Shown here: in pieces, positions 7,512 to 13,842 of the stretch
Layout: each line of letters starts with the position of its first letter
How positions within the stretch are numbered: the first letter of the stretch is position 1
Virus record (IMG/VR): IMGVR_UViG_3300029952_000589
Location: 1-20,023 of that record
Direction: 5' to 3' (one strand)
From: a virus
DNA: 20,023 nt
Notes under the pieces: generated by a model
Seen by the model: the letters and a program-made list of their open reading frames with translations, nothing else
Told to the model about the DNA's origin: nothing
Database searches by the model: none
Translations under genes and position numbers: made by a program

Positions 7512-8237
7512 TCATCTGGCTGTCCTGATAGCGTGATCGACTGCATCCGTCATCACATCTGCTAGTCTGGTGTCTACGATGTTGTTAGCAGTCGTGATAA
7601 ACTCTAGCTTTGCTGGGACCTTGCTGGACTTGACCAATGTATACAGGATACGGTTACCAATACGTGGATCTTTCTTGTTTAGTCCACGTTCTAGCTTCTT
7701 CAGTGTCTTGAGGTTCCCAGCATTCTTATAGGCGATTGCTGACATGTCCTGTAGGACTAATGGTGTTCCAGTTGTCTTGCTGTCGATCAAGAATGTTCCA
7801 TAGTTGCCTTGAAGATGGTTAGGCTTAGTTTCTTTCAGTTGTAGATTGCGTATGGATAGTGGATCGCTGGACCGAATAATATCTTTGAAGATAGTCTTGT
7901 TCGGTATGACTAAGTGATTGTGCCCATTGTATGGAAAGTGTGTACCTCCATCTTCAAACTTATTAAGGATGTCTCTTGGTTCATCAACCTTGATGATAAC
8001 AACCCAGTTATCCTTTGTTGCTCTGTCTGCCTTGCTGATATAAATCCTATGCAGTACCCAAGTCTTACGCCTTAGATTGAATCGACGTTCAACGCTGGCC
8101 TGAATTGCTGACTGTATCTCTAGCGCGAGTTTATTTAGTCCATACGAGACGCCAAAGGCAACCTGTTTAGGTGCGGCTGATTCTAGCCATTCCACAACAG
8201 GTTTTACATCGACTTCGACAGTCAGCATATCAGCCAT
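7512..8237 (-). CDS. Possible minor tail protein Z-like (gpZ) protein
   Basis: A 241-residue protein. Its N-terminal half has the general layout of the prophage minor tail protein Z family: a helix with AFGVSYGLNKLALEIQSAIQASVERRFNLRRKTWVLHRIYISKADRA (about 28-73), then strands NWVVIIKVDEPRDILNKFEDGGTHFPYNGHNHLVIP (about 77-112). λ gpZ likewise has an Ala-rich helix with an Asn-Arg pair, then basic VRRKLVK. gpZ is involved in tail completion. The start at 8237 lies one base after the previous stop (TAA-T-ATG). Its place upstream of the terminase, away from other tail genes, is unusual. No catalytic motif is seen, and I hold the family call loosely. Confidence 0.45.
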   Translation of the reverse strand: MADMLTVEVDVKPVVEWLESAAPKQVAFGVSYGLNKLALEIQSAIQASVERRFNLRRKTWVLHRIYISKADRATKDNWVVIIKVDEPRDILNKFEDGGTHFPYNGHNHLVIPNKTIFKDIIRSSDPLSIRNLQLKETKPNHLQGNYGTFLIDSKTTGTPLVLQDMSAIAYKNAGNLKTLKKLERGLNKKDPRIGNRILYTLVKSSKVPAKLEFITTANNIVDTRLADVMTDAVDHAIRTAR

Positions 8238-8238
8238 A

Positions 8239-8502
8239 TTATCCTGCCATCGTCTGGATTACATAGTCAGATACCGCTGAGTCATTCTGTAGTGCCATAT
8301 AGTGCGCGGTCTCGATGGTAATAAGCGCTATCTTTGAATTTATCAGGCTACCATTAGCATCTAGCGAGAACTGTCTAGCATAGATGCATCCATCTTGGCT
8401 AATGTCGTTACCCTGATAATACTTATATACGATATAGGTTGAATTTAATGCCTTGGTGATTACTTGGTATCCATTGGTTTTATAGGTGTCAACTGCACTC
8501 AT
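8239..8502 (-). CDS. Small hypothetical protein (87 aa)
   Basis: I set the start at ATG 8502 (MSAVDTYKTNGYQVITK...) because AGGAG lies eight bases upstream and the sigma-like gene stops only two bases before (TAA-AT-ATG). A longer frame beginning at 8628 would overlap that gene by 124 bases and is unlikely. The protein is short, beta-rich and tyrosine-rich (STYIVYKYYQGNDI), with a C-terminal helix ETAHYMALQNDSAVSDYVIQTMAG. No membrane segment or known motif is visible, and I do not recognise it. It is co-transcribed between the sigma-like gene and the gpZ-like gene. Confidence 0.65.
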   Translation of the reverse strand: MSAVDTYKTNGYQVITKALNSTYIVYKYYQGNDISQDGCIYARQFSLDANGSLINSKIALITIETAHYMALQNDSAVSDYVIQTMAG

Positions 8503-8504
8503 AT

Positions 8505-9245
8505 TTAGCTCCTCTTTACTAACTTCGATTCTTCGGCTGGATAGGTTGGTTGCGAAACCTCTTTTTTCTTGCGCCACGGGGAATTTGACATCAGAGAATC
8601 GAATGATTGTTGTGGATATTCTCGCCATACACCGTCTATCCTGATATATGGCATAGGATCACCAGACACAGCCGATTCCATATAGTCATCATCCCAATTT
8701 GTAGCGTTGAATTTTTCTAGTGCCTTGTTCCTATACTTGGTCGTGATTGTTATTAGTTCCATTTTTGTCGCATAGTTGAAATAAGCAAAGGTTGTTGCGG
8801 GTGATTGTGATTTACCCATGGTTTTACTGCTGTCAAACTTTGGAATTCTTCTGATCATGGACAGAACCAGCTCTTGAAATAGCTCTGGGTAGCTTATTTG
8901 CCACATCTTGCTAGCTGAGCGTCTAAATATTTGTCCATCAATGATAGGATAGATGTATGTCAGTAGGTTATTGCGGTCATTATCGTCTTTGCTGGTGTTC
9001 CACCTACTCCAGAGATAGGATCCGACTTCTTCCCAGTAGTAGACAGCCTCGTTCTTAAATAGTGGAGCCACCCGGATTATCTTTGTGTCGCCTAGTGTGG
9101 CTTGCCATTCCGGGTGATAGTGTTGCATCACGTATTGGATGAATGTTGGATTATATGAGTATAAATCAGGGTTAAGGGCTAGAAGCTCATCAATAGCCTG
9201 CCTTTCAACCGCTATTACATCGTTTATTTGATATGCGCGATCCAT
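8505..9245 (-). CDS. Putative phage RNA polymerase sigma factor
   Basis: A 246-residue protein. Residues about 95-178 resemble sigma-70 region 2 as found in small phage sigma factors of the T4 gp55 type: YIYPIIDGQIFRRSASKMWQ, then ISYPELFQELVLSMIRRIPKFDSSK (the D/E-L-x-Q-E-x...KFDxxK pattern, 118-141), then PATTFAYFNYATKMELITITTKYRNK (helix for core and -10 contacts). No clear region 4 is seen; the C-terminus is basic and Pro-rich (PWRKKKEVSQPTYP). If correct, it redirects host RNA polymerase to phage promoters, probably late ones, since packaging and head genes lie just downstream. ATG 9245 overlaps the previous stop (TAATG). The call rests on pattern recognition and needs a profile search. 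Confidence 0.6.
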   Translation of the reverse strand: MDRAYQINDVIAVERQAIDELLALNPDLYSYNPTFIQYVMQHYHPEWQATLGDTKIIRVAPLFKNEAVYYWEEVGSYLWSRWNTSKDDNDRNNLLTYIYPIIDGQIFRRSASKMWQISYPELFQELVLSMIRRIPKFDSSKTMGKSQSPATTFAYFNYATKMELITITTKYRNKALEKFNATNWDDDYMESAVSGDPMPYIRIDGVWREYPQQSFDSLMSNSPWRKKKEVSQPTYPAEESKLVKRS

Positions 9246-9631
9246 TAATGTAAGAGCCGATCATTAGTTCTACTGCCGCAAAGGTAATCATCGCCTGTGT
9301 ATTGGTCAACCTCATAATGCATGGCCTCACTAACATCTTTCTTCTTCCTGCGCCAGATGACAGGGTTAGGCTTGTTTTCTTCCTTGTTCCATGTGGCGAT
9401 ACGCTCAAATCCAGCCTCATACATGCAGTGTGAAATAAAGTCAGGTGTTACCTTAGACCAGCCAGCCAGAGCACTAGTATAGACCAAGTAAGTAACATGT
9501 TCATTTGTGTAGGCATCATCCTTGAATGTGTTATTTAGCAGTTCATGGAAATTTGCTATACTTTCCTTAGTGGGGGCAGACTCAAGCCTTGTCTGATTGG
9601 TTACTTTTTCATTCCGCTTAAATGGCCACAT
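9245..9631 (-). CDS. Hypothetical protein upstream of sigma-like gene (128 aa)
   Basis: The start is set at ATG 9631 (MWPFKRNEKVTNQ...), one base after the previous stop (TAA-T-ATG) and with AGAGG upstream. An upstream frame to 9691 would overlap the previous gene. The sequence is mostly helical: ESIANFHELLNNTFKDDAYTNEHVTYLVYTSALAGW, then CMYEAGFERIATW, with a basic patch RRKKKD. No membrane segment or known domain is visible and I do not recognise it. Its stop overlaps the start of the sigma-like gene (TAATG), so the two are translationally coupled. A role as regulator or partner of the sigma factor is possible but purely positional. Confidence 0.65.
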   Translation of the reverse strand: MWPFKRNEKVTNQTRLESAPTKESIANFHELLNNTFKDDAYTNEHVTYLVYTSALAGWSKVTPDFISHCMYEAGFERIATWNKEENKPNPVIWRRKKKDVSEAMHYEVDQYTGDDYLCGSRTNDRLLH

Positions 9632-9632
9632 A

Positions 9633-9881
9633 TTATTTAGCCTCTCTTTCCAGCAAATCATTAGCAAGTATCTGCATATTAAGCTTTTCAACGAATACTC
9701 TCTCCAGCTTGTCTAGCTGTCCACATAGCCCTTCCATGTGTGTAGTAAGGCCGTTTACCACATCTGTGGAGTTAGGACAGGCCCGGAGTGTGCTGATTAG
9801 CCTTGTCTCATCTACGATCTCTCCCATGATGGCTAGGTAATCGGTCTGGTAGTCGCGGAGTAGGGTTATGGTGTCTTTCAT
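9633..9881 (-). CDS. Small helical hypothetical protein (82 aa)
   Basis: ATG 9881 follows AAGGAG at good spacing. The protein is almost entirely helical with heptad-like leucines (HMEGLCGQLDKLERVFVEKLNMQILANDLLEREAK) and may form a coiled coil. No known family is recognised. It is the first gene after the promoter candidate at 9921-9949, and is followed one base later by the 128-residue gene, so it probably heads or sits near the head of the sigma-factor operon. Confidence 0.65.
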   Translation of the reverse strand: MKDTITLLRDYQTDYLAIMGEIVDETRLISTLRACPNSTDVVNGLTTHMEGLCGQLDKLERVFVEKLNMQILANDLLEREAK

Positions 9882-9920
9882 TATGTTTGCTCCTTCTCTC
9901 TCTTAAAGGCAAATACACGG

Positions 9921-9949
9921 AGTATACCTAATTTCATATTTTTTGTATG
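9921..9949 (-). promoter_or_regulatory. Candidate promoter for sigma-factor operon
   Basis: On the minus strand CATACA (9949-9944) and TATACT (9926-9921) are 17 bases apart. The -10 matches five of six sigma-70 consensus bases and the -35 three of six. The spacer is A-rich. It lies in the 71-base gap between two genes and points toward the 82-residue gene. Only sequence resemblance supports it. Confidence 0.35.
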
Positions 9950-9952
9950 CGA

Positions 9953-10141
9953 TTACTTATCCGCTGCTTTCCGCTGGTCATGTATTCCATTATACACTTC
10001 AATAGCAAGTCTATTGATTTCTTCTTCGTTATACATCATAGGGTTAGCGTTAACTCGGTTGTACTTTGCTTCCAGGATTGCGTAATCCTTAGCCAACTCA
10101 TAATACATGGCCTGCCAGCGCTTCTCTGTTTTGTCGATCAT
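9953..10141 (-). CDS. Small hypothetical protein (62 aa)
   Basis: ATG 10141 is one base after the stop of the RusA C-terminal frame (TAG-T-ATG), with AGAGG upstream. The product is charged and helical (DKTEKRWQAMYYELAKDYAILEAKYNRVNANPMMYNEEEINRLAIEVYNGI). No known domain is seen. Its last codons (QRKAAD) are encoded by a 17-base sequence found again at 14151-14167 in non-coding DNA. Confidence 0.6.
   Translation of the reverse strand: MIDKTEKRWQAMYYELAKDYAILEAKYNRVNANPMMYNEEEINRLAIEVYNGIHDQRKAADK
9961..9977. repeat. 17-bp direct repeat, copy 1 (copy 2 at 14151-14167)
   Basis: CCGCTGCTTTCCGCTGG occurs identically at 14151-14167 in the same orientation. Here it codes for the end of the 62-residue protein; there it lies in a gene-free gap. 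An exact 17-base match is unlikely by chance in 20 kb. A past short recombination or a shared binding site could explain it. Confidence 0.5.
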
Positions 10142-10142
10142 A

Positions 10143-10259
10143 CTATGCTGCCTCTTCTATATAAATCTCAACCCATTCATGGTCATCAATACCCTTGGTA
10201 AGCGTCAGGCTCCAGGTATAGCTGTCATCCCGGGCTAGGCCCATGAACACGGCATCCAT
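10143..10259 (-). CDS. RusA-like C-terminal fragment in a shifted frame
   Basis: This 38-residue frame (MDAVFMGLARDDSYTWSLTLTKGIDDHEWVEIYIEEAA) is the missing second half of a RusA Holliday-junction resolvase: it has the helix end (L-x-D-A-x-x-G), the catalytic-type Asp pair ARDDS, the strand with K, and the closing beta strand WVEIYI. It starts at ATG 10259 with GGAG eight bases upstream and overlaps the end of the first half by 25 bases in another frame. Joining the halves needs a one-base backward shift at GCC-TTA/ATG. It may be translated separately by reinitiation, or the gene may be broken. It is followed one base later by the 62-residue gene. Confidence 0.6.
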   Translation of the reverse strand: MDAVFMGLARDDSYTWSLTLTKGIDDHEWVEIYIEEAA

Positions 10260-10573
10260 AAGGCCTTCTCCATATTGGCAACATCCTTCTTCCTTACAGA
10301 GCCGTTCTTACATATCCAGCTTGGACCATAGAAGGTAGCCACAACCCTTACCTTGGCCCCTAACAGGCCCGCTAGAGCCTCTGGGTATCCTGGTGTGCTC
10401 ATTACCTGCTCTGTCACCTCGGCCTGTGCTGAGGCCTTCCAGGCCCTGGCAACATCTGCCTGTGCTGAGGCCTTCCAGGCCCTGGCAACATCGGTTAGGA
10501 CACGATGACGGCCCCGCTGGAAATAGAGGTGACTGGTTGTTGGGGGAAAACTGGAAAGGGTAAAGCGAAGCAT
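10235..10573 (-). CDS. RusA-like Holliday-junction resolvase, N-terminal part, frameshifted
   Basis: The 112-residue frame begins MLRFTLSSFPPTTSHLYFQRGRHRVLTD, the standard RusA start (strand, PPTTSxxY, basic loop, then an RxWKxxxxA helix). VRVVATFYGPSWICK and VRKKDVANMEKAL follow, equivalent to the RusA strand and the D-x-D-N-L-x-K active-site helix. RusA cuts Holliday junctions as a dimer using three Asp residues. Here the second Asp of the motif is Ala (D-V-A-N), a 12-residue segment (DVARAWKASAQA) is duplicated in tandem, and the frame then runs into 16 or fewer unrelated residues (WMPCSWA) and stops, while the expected C-terminus continues in the next frame at 10259-10143. This looks like a decayed or split gene. 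A sequencing error could explain the frameshift but not the Ala or the duplication. Confidence 0.65.
   Translation of the reverse strand: MLRFTLSSFPPTTSHLYFQRGRHRVLTDVARAWKASAQADVARAWKASAQAEVTEQVMSTPGYPEALAGLLGAKVRVVATFYGPSWICKNGSVRKKDVANMEKALWMPCSWA
10422..10492. repeat. 36-bp in-frame tandem duplication in RusA-like gene
   Basis: A 35-base sequence starting GCCTGTGCTGAGG occurs at 10422-10456 and again at 10458-10492, a period of 36 bases. It doubles the segment DVARAWKASAQA in the first helix of the RusA-like protein. The copies are identical, so the event is recent or maintained by gene conversion. Confidence 0.85.
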
Positions 10574-10684
10574 ATGGGGTCCTAGAGTAAGTGTCTGAAT
10601 AGGGATTGCTGGGGCTGCAGTGGGCCTAGAAGACTTGAAAGGTGGTGGGGTGGGTAATGTGGGGGCGGTTAGGCCCTTGGTGTT

Positions 10685-12259
10685 CTAAAGGTTAAATGGC
10701 GGGGTATCTAGCTTTGGGGTAGGTGGGACAGGATCACCAGGATAATGCTTAGGCCTCTTCTTGGCTTTTGTGCTTCCCTTGTAGTCATCATCAGATCCAA
10801 ATTCTTTTGGCTTAGCAATAGGTGGGACCTGTGCGTCTGTGATTCTACCAGTCATGATATCTACATCATAGGTCCAGCCCGGAACATCTTGAGACCATCG
10901 GCCCTTTAAGCCATGTATGAGACTACGATCATTATCTCGCATCCATTCCGGGGCTGAAATAGCAATACATTGTGAACAATGCCTAAAGATATCTGCTGAG
11001 TCTGCAATGGCTAACTGGTTATAGAAACCATCGTTTCTTTCGGCTTCCTTGATGCCATCCCTTGAAGCCTGCACAGGAGCTATGACAGCGATACCCTTTC
11101 CATTATTCCAGCTATCTGCCAGCACTTTGAGGCTTCTATGTAGCTCCCCGATCACCTTAAAGGTGGGGAGATTCTTTATGCGGGGAAGCTCCATTAGGCT
11201 GGGGCTATCGATGACCACAAATTGATAGGGCCTTGCTGGGTCCTCAAGGCCCTTCAGAACCGTTTCGATGCCTTGGGTGGTGTAACCTGCCGAGGTTCCA
11301 TCGATGATCGTTAGGCGGCCAGGGAGCAGGCTAAAATCATTGATGACAAAATCCCGCATGAAGTTGCCCTGCTCCTCTGTGAGTGAGCCTGTGGCCATGT
11401 CCAGGAATGGAACCTTGTTTCCGTAGGGTTCAAACTTTTCATGGCCTGAGTGCATGGAGTAGAGACGATATTGGACCTCCATTTTCCCCATCTCCAAGCT
11501 TACATAGGCCCCTGAGCATCCATTTTGAAGTGCGTTGTAGGCGATATTCTGGCACAGGGTTGATTTTCCATCCCTTGAGGCACCCAGGACAGTCAGGTAA
11601 TCCCCACCTCTGAGGCCCCGGAATGTATTGTCAATCATTTCATAACCTGTGAGGACAGGGTTACTCTGAGCATTCCGGGAGACCATGGCGTTATACTCTT
11701 TGATCCAGGTTGATGGGGATTGGACATGTTCCCATGTTTGGACTCCAGGGGTTCCTACCAGGGCATCTAGAAGTCCTACAGCTTCTTCTCTGATCTCAGA
11801 GAAGGCTTTCCCAGAGTAAAGCATTCCAGAGGCATTAGAGGCAATGTTAGTCCAGGAATCCATCTGTACGGCCCGGATCCATTGTTCCGTGAGGCCTGCC
11901 ACGTCTGAGGGGCTATAGGGGCAACCTTGCTGATACATCTGGACTAAAGATTGAAAGTCTGCTTCTTCATATGCCTTGGGGGCATCTTCTGGCTTTAGGT
12001 CTAGCTCTGTGTCTACCCGTCCAGCCAGGGAAGCAAATACTGTGGAAAATAATGTGATGGTTGGGGCCACTCCATGAGCTTCATAGTATGCCCGGCAATA
12101 ATTTAGGGCTCTGAGTTCAAAGTTACGGCTGTCAACCCTGCCAAGGATGGAAGATATTGAGTCCCAGGGCATCCTTGAACAGGCAAGGGAACCATCGTAG
12201 TCTTGTTCTTTGACTGAAAATAGCAACATGAGTGTATAGCTTGCTTCTGCGCAGATCAT
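10685..12259 (-). CDS. DnaB-like replicative helicase/ATPase
   Basis: A 524-residue RecA-fold ATPase that should unwind DNA at the phage fork as a hexamer. The N-terminal about 180 residues are helical and DnaB-N-like (NFELRALNYCRAYYEAHGVAPTITLFSTVFASL). The motor begins at GLRGGDYLTVLGASRDGKSTLCQNIA with Walker A GASRDGKST (226-234). Then come SLEMGKMEVQYRLYS (254-268, the catalytic Glu of SLEM), Walker B-like YQFVVIDSPSL, and IAPVQASRDGIKEAERNDGFYNQLAIADSADIFRHCSQCIAI, the sensor/H3 and H4 region of DnaB-type helicases. The C-terminal about 50 residues are Lys/Pro-rich and probably disordered. It follows the replication initiator by five bases. The TAG stop is followed by 37 open codons in the same frame before the RusA ATG. 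Confidence 0.88.
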   Translation of the reverse strand: MICAEASYTLMLLFSVKEQDYDGSLACSRMPWDSISSILGRVDSRNFELRALNYCRAYYEAHGVAPTITLFSTVFASLAGRVDTELDLKPEDAPKAYEEADFQSLVQMYQQGCPYSPSDVAGLTEQWIRAVQMDSWTNIASNASGMLYSGKAFSEIREEAVGLLDALVGTPGVQTWEHVQSPSTWIKEYNAMVSRNAQSNPVLTGYEMIDNTFRGLRGGDYLTVLGASRDGKSTLCQNIAYNALQNGCSGAYVSLEMGKMEVQYRLYSMHSGHEKFEPYGNKVPFLDMATGSLTEEQGNFMRDFVINDFSLLPGRLTIIDGTSAGYTTQGIETVLKGLEDPARPYQFVVIDSPSLMELPRIKNLPTFKVIGELHRSLKVLADSWNNGKGIAVIAPVQASRDGIKEAERNDGFYNQLAIADSADIFRHCSQCIAISAPEWMRDNDRSLIHGLKGRWSQDVPGWTYDVDIMTGRITDAQVPPIAKPKEFGSDDDYKGSTKAKKRPKHYPGDPVPPTPKLDTPPFNL

Positions 12260-12264
12260 TATCT

Positions 12265-13314
12265 CTATCCTTTAAAATTAGCGAGTGCTGGTAGGTCAAT
12301 TGCGGATGGCCCTTGGGCCTTGGCAACCCCGACAGAAAGGGCGCCAGCCAGGGAAGTAAGGGTCGCAGGCTTGATTGCTTTGGGTCCCTGTGGCTTAGGT
12401 TGGGGTTGAGTCTTGGCCATGAGTGCGGCCTGCTGCTGCGCAGCCTTCCGCTTGCGGGCTCGCTCCCCATTCCAGCGGGTGATCTGACCTCTCATCAGGG
12501 CGGCATACTCTGCCGCTTTCCCTGGGGCTATGGCCCAGTGGAGGGGTGGGGAAAACTGATTACCTGCCTTACTAGGGAGGTCAAGGTCCCACCTGTGGTG
12601 GCCACACCATTGGATGGCAAGCCAAGCATTTTCAAGCCAGTCAGGGTTCTTGGTATGATAGGACCATAGATTCTCAGGGAACAATTTTGGTGATGCTGGC
12701 CTCAATAGGCCTGATTTATCCGAGGCCAGGACCTCATTCCACTGGGATAGGACCCATTCATAGAGATCATCCTGTGATGATGGGGTAGGGATATCAGGGA
12801 TTCTAATAGGTTCTAGACCGGGATCAATAGGGGAAACCTTGATAGGCTCACTCTCCCTTTCAGAAATAAGATCAACCTCAACCAATGGCACCTCTGGTGC
12901 TGCTAGGTTAGTCGTTGTCGGTTTATTGTTTATTGGTTTATCGTTATTGGTTATTGGTTGATATGCATTTCGGTGTACCTCCGGTGTACCTTTCGGTGTA
13001 CCTTTCGGTGTACCTTCGGTGTCCCTTATTTTGTTTTCCTTAAGCCTGCCATCACTATCTTTGATAGGTGGATGACTCTTATTCTCCCTGTAGTTCCTGG
13101 TAGCCCCTAACGTTTCTGCACCTAAAGTGTACCCCATCATGTATGTCTGGTCGTCCTTATACGGAACCGGGACGGGTGCCCCATTGAATCCTTTAGCAAG
13201 ACCACGTAAAAACATAGCCATCTCGATATCCGTATCCAGACTCATAAATACATAATTGAAGCTATCAAGATTAAGTTGCAGTGCCCATAATCTATCATCC
13301 TTTTTCCTTGGCAT
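12265..13314 (-). CDS. Replication initiator-like protein (λ O/DnaT-like role)
   Basis: A 349-residue protein in three parts. Residues 1 to about 85 form an N-terminal domain (WALQLNLDSFNYVFMSLDTDIEMAMFLRGLAKGFNGAP...TYMMGYTLGAETLG). Residues about 95-185 are a Thr/Pro/Asn-rich linker with TPKGTPKGTPE repeats. From about 190 a C-terminal domain (LYEWVLSQWNEVLASDKSGLLRPASPKLFPENLW...WLENAWLAIQWCGHHRWDLDLP) resembles the tryptophan-rich helical C-terminus of phage replication proteins that load a helicase. It is placed directly before the DnaB-like helicase, and the linker DNA holds iteron-like repeats, as λ O carries ori in its own gene. Start ATG 13314 is one base after the previous stop, with AAGGGG upstream. 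The N-terminal domain is not one I recognise. Confidence 0.65.
   Translation of the reverse strand: MPRKKDDRLWALQLNLDSFNYVFMSLDTDIEMAMFLRGLAKGFNGAPVPVPYKDDQTYMMGYTLGAETLGATRNYRENKSHPPIKDSDGRLKENKIRDTEGTPKGTPKGTPEVHRNAYQPITNNDKPINNKPTTTNLAAPEVPLVEVDLISERESEPIKVSPIDPGLEPIRIPDIPTPSSQDDLYEWVLSQWNEVLASDKSGLLRPASPKLFPENLWSYHTKNPDWLENAWLAIQWCGHHRWDLDLPSKAGNQFSPPLHWAIAPGKAAEYAALMRGQITRWNGERARKRKAAQQQAALMAKTQPQPKPQGPKAIKPATLTSLAGALSVGVAKAQGPSAIDLPALANFKG
12921..13025. promoter_or_regulatory. Candidate origin of replication (iterons + AT-rich element)
   Basis: Five copies of CGGTGTACC (last copy CGGTGTCCC) start at 12971, 12982, 12994, 13006 and 13017, about 11-12 bases apart and so roughly on one face of the helix. 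Directly adjacent, 12921-12960 is a tract of short TTATTGG/TTTATTG repeats suited to be the unwinding element. The set lies in the linker-coding part of the initiator gene, the arrangement known for λ ori inside gene O. The simple protein repeats (KGTP) may be a consequence of the DNA constraint, or the reverse. Confidence 0.6.
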
Positions 13315-13315
13315 A

Positions 13316-13558
13316 TTACTTGCGCCCCTTTCTTCCCAGGATGTTTCCCCCTGAAATTCCGAGTAGATAACCCATCACGTAAGGCTCAGGTTTATCTGTG
13401 ATCCCGTGCCTTTCGCTCAGAACCCTATTCACCACTTGGAGGTGTACTAGATCACCCTCAAGTTTCTTAATCTTTCCCTGCAGGTACGCAATTTCAACGT
13501 CCTTAGGATCTTCACTAGTAATATTGACCACCTTCATTTTATCCCCAGATTCTTTCAT
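13316..13558 (-). CDS. Small hypothetical protein with coiled coil (80 aa)
   Basis: The frame starts at ATG 13558, overlapping the stop of the upstream gene (TAATG); a second ATG seven codons later (MKVVNI) has GGGG upstream and could also be used. Residues about 15-50 form a coiled-coil helix (KDVEIAYLQGKIKKLEGDLVHLQVVNRVLSER). The C-terminus YVMGYLLGISGGNILGRKGRK repeats the pattern Y-x-M-G-Y-x-L-G found in the N-terminal domain of the next gene, the replication initiator (YMMGYTLGAETLG). One base separates the two genes. It may be a replication accessory protein or a fragment related to the initiator; I do not recognise a family. Confidence 0.62.
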   Translation of the reverse strand: MKESGDKMKVVNITSEDPKDVEIAYLQGKIKKLEGDLVHLQVVNRVLSERHGITDKPEPYVMGYLLGISGGNILGRKGRK

Positions 13559-13842
13559 TACTTACCTCTCTCGGTTTCTTTCCGTAGCGCCTTATTTTCT
13601 TCTTTCCATTCATCCCATGCTGCATGTAGGGCCTCTATAGCCTCAGAACATGCTCCACGGATAATTATGTGATTCTCCCAGGAAACAATGCCCCGTGGGT
13701 AAAGCTTCCAGATGGTTTTTTTATCTGGCCGGGCTCCCTCAGTATTAATCCAATAATCACGGATAGCGTCTGATGCTAGGTCCCCAATAGAATCATCTCT
13801 GTCGGCTTGGTAGTGAAGCCACCTGTTGAATGATTTAGCCAT
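13558..13842 (-). CDS. YozE SAM-like domain protein
   Basis: I place the start at ATG 13842 (MAKSFNRWL...), because AGGAG lies seven bases upstream; the longer frame to 13887 has poor spacing. The 94-residue protein matches the YozE_SAM_like pattern: F-x-x-W-L-x-x-Q (SFNRWLHYQADRDDSIGDLASDAIRDYW) and a closing helix with ALHAAWDEWKEE, which corresponds to the AWDQY end of Bacillus YozE. The fold is a small helical bundle whose function is unknown. In phages such genes sit among early genes, as here, just upstream of the replication block. Its stop overlaps the next start (TAATG). Confidence 0.7.
   Translation of the reverse strand: MAKSFNRWLHYQADRDDSIGDLASDAIRDYWINTEGARPDKKTIWKLYPRGIVSWENHIIIRGACSEAIEALHAAWDEWKEENKALRKETERGK

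Noticed and set aside
10685-10687. TAG recoding (alternative genetic code)
   Set aside because: Many genes here end with TAG at natural positions just before the next start, including the integrase, the initiator and the FII-like gene, so TAG is an ordinary stop. Only local readthrough remains possible.
12971-13025. CRISPR-like short repeat array
   Set aside because: Units are 11-12 bases with no spacers and lie inside a coding linker; they fit origin iterons or a protein repeat instead.
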